64,000 nucleotides of DNA from NCBI GenBank assembly GCA_902729315.2, contig LR746279.1, forward strand, positions 3,190,501 through 3,254,500, written 5' to 3'. This DNA comes from Spirodela intermedia (taxonomy: Eukaryota > Streptophyta > Magnoliopsida > Alismatales > Araceae). The notes beneath the pieces were generated by a model. It saw only the letters and a list, made by a program, of their open reading frames with translations, did no database searches and had not been told where the DNA came from. Both the position numbers and the translations under genes were made by a program. The stretch's first letter is position 1. Each line of letters opens with the position of its first letter. Positions 58,371 through 64,000 of the stretch are shown piece by piece.

Positions 58371-60650
58371 CCGATCTCTCTCTCTCGCTCTCTCTCTACG
58401 GCCGCCCATCCGCCGAATATTAGAGGCAATGGGTGCACTTGTTCTCTCCGTCTCAATTTCTCTTTGCTTTCTATGCTTCACATACCCACTTAGCAGTAGG
58501 CGAGATCGGCCTCCATGCCGCCTTCACTCATTGTTTGTAAGGCGCATTTCATCGATCTGTTCGCCGTTGCTTTAGCCTCCCACCATAATTCTCCTCCCTC
58601 CCTCCCTCTCCTTCTCTCGTCTTCTTCTCGTGGTAAGAAACCCGCCGTGATTCACCGATGCTCGCAACAACTTACGGTACGAGAAGCACGCGGAGGACAT
58701 TAATAACCGCTGCCTCATCTTACGGAGAAAAGCGAAGAAAAGGACCATCTTTGCCGAAGACTCCAACGGGACCATGGTGATCTGACGACCGCCGTGGGTG
58801 CGATGTACCTCCATTTACTGCTGCATCTCCTCCCCTCAGGCCCCCGGACGCCTTGCACCTTCCAATCTCTTCTCCAATCTCCACCAGATTTACTCTGTTG
58901 GCGTCAACAGGCCCTCCCAAGCAGGCCACCATGGACTCCGGGAAGCTCCTCGGGGCTACGTGATTAGCCGAAAAGAAAGACGATCGACGCTAGATGATGA
59001 TGGACTGGGCATCTGTGCTGCATTCATAGGCATATTAAATGCCCCTCTGATGGGCATCTGATGCTCATAAGTACCTGAGCTGCATTTAACTTATTCAGAT
59101 TCAAGAGGCAGGTTGTGAAATTTATCGGACGGTTAAATCTTTTCACCGAGGCGGCCGACTCAGATCTGCATGGGAGTGAAGCTCACCGGGTTAATCCACG
59201 GGCCAAAATAATATAATACGCCCTTCAATCCCCTGGCAAAGATGAGGCCCATTGTAGGAACCGAGAGGTTAGATTTACTGTCATCGTTGAGAATATAACA
59301 ACATAATGAGAATATTCTGCCCATCGGGTGTAGATTTTTGATACGTGAGGTCCCATTTCCTTGATGGGTGGTTCATAAATATTGGCTACGGGGGAACCCC
59401 ACGCTGCTTACGGCTGCCCAGTCCCCTCCATTGAAGAGATCTCCAGGGTTCCCAGGGCTCCCAACGTAAAACAAACAAGATGGGCTCTACTTGCGCAGAC
59501 CAAAACAGCAATGGGGACCTCAAACTGGGGCTTACCGTTTAAAGCCGGGTCAAGAACACAGCAAAGGGTGGGTGGGGTGGGGGAAGTGTGTTGTGGGGAG
59601 ACAGCAGACGACACTGAGTGCAGTCCTCCTGACGAGACGTGTTGCCCAACCTTAAGAACAACATCGGAATAAAAGAAGCGATCTCATTCATGTCCCAACT
59701 CAATGCGCCTCAAGTTTAGTTGGGGAGCAGCTCCCCCTACATCCCTCTCTCTCTCTAGCTCTAGCTATAGCTCTGAGTGATCCAGCACTACTGGCAGTAT
59801 ATGATCAGTGATTAAAATAAGTCGCGCACTCCAAGTGTCTCCACGAGCTCGTCGCCATGCGGGTGATTGAGCTTGCGCTGGTGTACGCGACTCCGAGGCA
59901 CGTCCGTCCATGCATCAGATCCTTCTCCCTACGAGATCCCTTCCTTCGTTGGAGTGGGGGAGGGATAACGCCAAGGGAGGACTCGATCTCCGTAGGAATC
60001 TTCGGAAGCTTTACCAGTTCACTTCTCAGGAAGGCGAAGGCGATCGGGAATGCTTCCTATTCTTCCGGAGGATAGTTCGAAGAATTGGAACACTAACTGT
60101 TCAGGCAACCCCAAACTTCAACCCTTCCGATGATGAACTCTAGATTTGAACATTCGAATCAAGAACCGAAAGAAAGATGAGCCAAGCCCTGCACACCCAC
60201 CCCCCCGTGGGAGCCCCATGTCGGTCTTCAAGGAGATTCTGCCATGCAGGCTATAAATCTCTCTCTCTCTCTCTCTCTCTTGGAAGGATGCATGTAAACG
60301 CGAAAGGCGGGACGGTCCGGCTCAGGTTTAGGCTTCTTCCTACTGGTCCAACCTGCAGCTAATTTTGTAGGACCCTGGCCAGAGCCACGTAGCATACAGG
60401 TGGGCTAGGGATTTGGCGAGGCCTGATTCACAACTCCCCCTGCCCCCTTAAGAGTTGGATTGAGAGCCCTTTCTCACCCATGATGAAGATAGAATCTACG
60501 ATAACTCAACGGCCGAGCACCCACAAGTTCGTCGCCTACTATAACTTTAGTTAGCCAAGCCTGATGATCAACTGCTGAGCTCTGATGGATCACCGTGATC
60601 AGTTCTTTCTTCCGCCTTGGGTGATCCACCCACTTCCCCGACAATAGAAA
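57949..60650. other. 5' flank of the GDSL gene and intergenic region, no recognised gene
   Basis: It contains repeated 'cgttcac' words near 58052 and a CT-rich run at 58331-58370. Short open frames on both strands (for example 59382-59672 and 59857-60075) have no recognised family. A compact CT run lies near 60262-60280. Confidence 0.5.
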
Positions 60651-60653
60651 AAC

Positions 60654-61135
60654 GAATCATAATACTGCTGATAATAGCATGGATTAAGAGGCGAACATCG
60701 TGCAGATTAGCCGAGAATGTTCAAATTAGCAAGTACTGGTTCCTTCAAGAACATATGTACACAACCCCATTGAGAGGGTGCAAGAGATCAACTATTGTCA
60801 CTAGATCATTGTGACTCATAAGATGGAAGCATAATACTGCTGACAATAGCATGGATTAAGAGGCAAACATCATGCAGATTAGCCCATAATGTTCAAATTA
60901 ACAAGTACTGGTTCCTTCAAGAATATATCTTCACACCCCCATTGGGACGGTGCAAGAGATCAACTATTGTCGTTAGATCATTGTGGCTCATCAGATGGAA
61001 GCATAATACTGCTCGTAGTATCATGTATTAAGAGGCAAATATCATGCGGATTCTTGTTAAACTTACGAAATACTAGTTCCTTCAAGAATATAGATGTGCA
61101 CAGCCCCGTGGGAAGGTGCAAGAGAGAGACTGTTG
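60654..61135. repeat. Three-copy tandem repeat, period about 174 bp
   Basis: 'gcataatactgctgataatagcatg' opens units near 60657, 60829 and 61001. Each unit then carries 'gattaagaggcRaacatc.tgca', 'agtactggttccttcaagaa' and 'ggtgcaagagatcaactattgtc'. The third copy is the most diverged and shortest. It is non-coding. Confidence 0.88.
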
Positions 61136-61319
61136 CAGAATATCTGTAGATATCTGCAAGGCAAGAGAGGAGGGGCCAAGCTGTCAGTGTGACAAGACGG
61201 AAGATGACACTTCGAAGAAGGAAAGGGTTTAGCGCCGCTTCCACGTGCGCATATGGATGCCACCTAGGGGGGCGGAGTCGAAAACAGAGGGCTGACAGGC
61301 TGCCTGAGCCGGCGTGCTC

Positions 61320-61585
61320 AGCCAGTGGACGATGAACAGCCGCCGCTGCTGCTGGATTTGGAGATGGTCAGAGCACTGGCGACAGCAGGGTTCTTCAGAA
61401 ATTTTGGCGCAGACTTCCCAAAATTCATAAGCTCGATCTCCAAATCGACGCAGTGCGGCATTCGAAAGATGGTATTTTTAGGGAATAGCATCGAGTTACG
61501 TGGATACCTACGTGGCAGTCCCCTCAACCCCCCCCCCCTTCCTCCCCCGGAACAGTCGCCGCCGTCGGAAACGCCGTAGATGGAC
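61320..61585. other. GC-rich stretch with protein-like frames, unassigned
   Basis: A plus-strand frame from 61325 reads DDEQPPLLLDLEMVRALATA, then FFRNFGADFPKFISS. A minus-strand frame overlaps it. The plus reading looks more protein-like, but no splice partner or family could be assigned. Confidence 0.25.
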
Positions 61586-61589
61586 CCCA

Positions 61590-62830
61590 CAGTGAAGCCA
61601 GTTCTTGAAGAGAGAGGCCTCCGGCGGCGAAAAAGACCAAAAAAAAAATTTCTCCCTGAAGGGGAAGACCTGAGCTAAGACCAAGGAAGCCAGAAGCCGC
61701 TGAACAGCAAGAACTCTCAGACAATGCACCGAGAAAGCCAAAGGAAATCGAGGGCTGAACCATGGAGGGAGGGAGAGAGAGAGAGAGAGAGGTGAGAGAG
61801 GGGAGTGGGCAGAGAGAGACAGAGGGTCTGAAGGAACGGAGTGAAAGTGAGATAAATCAGATAAAAGGGATGGAGGTATTGCCGTAGCTGGCTCTATTTT
61901 CCCGTAGTGGCTCAGAGAGAAGCTCCCCTCTCCCCAGCCGTTCGCCTCTGCAGCCCTCATCAAGGTTCCTCTTCCAGCCATCAACGGGACACAAGTTTCA
62001 TATCGTTTACTAATTTGAGAGGTTTATTATATTTTATCGATTTTTCGGCGGCTTAGTGTAAGCAGTTATGGTATAACCTACGAAAACTATTCATTTTTTC
62101 ATGAGTTTTCTACGGTGATAAGGTTGACCCACTCGCCCTAGTTTATGTTTGATAAGGCTCCATTGTTTAGCTTGATTAGCTAAATAAGTCAACTAACCTT
62201 TTCAAGTGGTCATGATTTTCATGTTGCTAAGACTTTACATGTTTTTCGCTAAGCACGACTTTAGATGTACTTTGTCCTGGCTTTTTGGATCATTTATGGT
62301 TTGATGACAACAAAATAGCTATAAGGATAAAATTTTAATTTTACAATGTCATTAAATATTAAAAAGATATTAAAATATTTTTGCAACTCTCAAAAAAGTC
62401 CCACATGATAAAATAATTCTTTCTTCCTATTTTTAGGAATTCAATCTTCCATCTTATTACATGAGATCTGACACTCATAGTGAGGAACTCACCACTGATA
62501 GGTAATAAGAAATTATTAGGTGTCTAAATACCTTGCCCACTAAGTCACCAATGTTTTCTTTCTAGACTTATTGAATAGGAAGTAAGTCAACTCAGTTGAT
62601 ATAATCATGGAATGGTGAGGCTATATTATTCAATGACCTAAATCATTCTAAATGAATATAGCCATCAAATTAAGGAAAAAAGTCAGGCATAAAATAGTTA
62701 TTTTACATCACCATCATAGTTGAATATCAATGTGATCGCAAAATGTGCCCAGATACATTGAAGAAGCTGAAATACGCTCTATGTATGTTATTTTATATTT
62801 TAAAGTAGTGTGGGTCTACATAGAGGGGAT

Positions 62831-62865
<35 letters not shown>

Positions 62866-64000
62866 TTAATCATGACAAAAGATGACAAAATAGGGCAGAT
62901 GACAAGAAACAGTCCTCATGGGAAAATTGATTTCTGACGTTACACAACCACTAAAAAATACCAAACATCATGAAAAGTTTAGAAGTATAAAAGGATTACT
63001 CTCTCTAGATTCAATAAGGAAAATTCATTCAAACCAGAAAATCAAGAAATCTACAAAGATATTCCACAACTAAGAGTGGCTTCTACACCATCAATCAAAT
63101 AAATGACACCATCAAGATGTTACATTGCAAAACGTGTAAGTGTGATAATTAGTTCTTATTTTTTTGTGAGTACTTCTAGTACTCGAGCGGACTTAAAAAG
63201 AATCGAAAAGGGATTAAGTGGGGACCTAAAGTCGTGAACTTAAAAATAACTAATGAGGTACTAATTTAATTGGTTACTTAGATATATGAATTTAGAAGAG
63301 AGCTCTAGGGTGCAATAATAAGTTGGCACAAACCATTAAATCTAGTGAAGGCTTGCTGTAACCTTTGTATCTAGTGTAACTCATTAAAGAATTAGTGGAA
63401 CCTAAGGAATAGTTATTAATAGGTTGGTTAGACCAAACCACACAAAAAATATGTCAATAGATTTTTAAAAAGGCTTGAGAAATTTTAGATATTATAAATA
63501 AATCAATACCCCCCTCCTCATTTGGTTCCTCATATTACCTTAGTATTATAATTAACAAAATGGGCAGGTAAGAATGAGCCTACTAGTAAAATAAAATAAA
63601 AATCTTCTTTCTTAACCATATGGATAATTTTACTCTCACACCTAAAAAGGAGGAGACTTAACCTAATTTATCACACTAAGAGACTAGTCAAGTCATAATA
63701 GGAAAAACAACCCTCAATTTTAAGAAAATGTATTTAAGAGTACATTAGTAATTTTAGTCTACAAATTATTCATATATCTTTTGTGACCCTTGAAAACATT
63801 TGATTACATTGAAATTTTCTTACAAGTTTGTGTATTATTTTCATACCAAGAAGTGAGCAGACTTTGAGTTGACCTGTTGGTAAATAGTCAATTTAAAGGG
63901 TATATTGTTACAAGAGAAATTAAGAAAAATGACCCAAAAAAAGTTCAAAATACCCCTAAACTAGCTCTTGTATGTGGGTTTTCATGTTTTTTTTTGTATT
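61590..64000. other. Intergenic, mostly AT-rich, no recognised gene
   Basis: It holds a GA run near 61767-61792 and a (GA)n plus poly-G tract at 62831-62865. The rest is AT-rich with no frame of note. Confidence 0.5.
62831..62865. repeat. (GA)n followed by poly-G
   Basis: A GA dinucleotide run of about 25 bp ends in about ten G. It is a simple repeat in intergenic DNA. Confidence 0.9.

Overview
This window is nuclear DNA from a flowering plant. The evidence is spliced genes with GT-AG introns, orthologues of plant-specific proteins (ISE2/DExH15, DEL-type E2F, MTP12, a CNL-type NBS-LRR, a GDSL esterase), decayed copia and gypsy retrotransposons, and abundant CT/GA microsatellites. The MTP12 coding sequence is very GC-rich at its 5' end and declines toward the 3' end, a gradient typical of monocots. 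A non-grass monocot or other early-diverging angiosperm is my inference and is not proven.

Layout. 1-3.7 kb: dead copia and gypsy polymerase remnants. 3.7-6.5 kb: GC- and GA-rich DNA with E2F-type boxes, including one perfect box about 720 bp upstream of the next gene. 6.56-9.83 kb (+): a complete ten-exon DEL/E2F-like repressor (396 aa). 11.46-29.61 kb (-): a complete sixteen-exon ISE2/DExH15 organellar RNA helicase (1181 aa) with long introns. 29.99-32.75 kb (+): intronless MTP12-type zinc transporter (921 aa), head to head with ISE2 across about 375 bp. 33.72-34.29 kb (-): a small RING protein. 35.04 kb (+): an orphan first-exon-like ORF downstream of another perfect E2F box. 35.2-43.8 kb: AT-rich, repeat-dominated DNA with an inverted pair of LTR-like arms enclosing a patchwork of duplicated gene pieces. 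43.80-46.59 kb (-): a CNL resistance-gene homologue broken by several frameshifts. 47.73-49.02 kb: a tandem array with a period of about 120 bp. 49.5-54.03 kb: scattered fragments of the CNL, of a CLP1 (RNA 5'-kinase/cleavage factor) gene and of an unidentified ORF, joined in chimeric order. 54.3-55.4 kb: a second tandem array. 56.62-57.95 kb (-): a complete three-exon GDSL esterase (350 aa). 58-64 kb: no recognised gene, but a third tandem array at 60.65-61.13 kb.

The intact genes do not form one pathway. The two main themes are (i) three separate E2F-type promoter signals, one of them in front of an E2F-family repressor, and (ii) a 40-54 kb zone where host gene fragments have been copied and recombined near retrotransposon LTRs. 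The second is the best candidate for something undescribed, most likely an evolving chimeric-gene region rather than a molecular machine. All exon structures were derived by hand from splice sites, reading-frame continuity and recalled family sequences; no searches were run.
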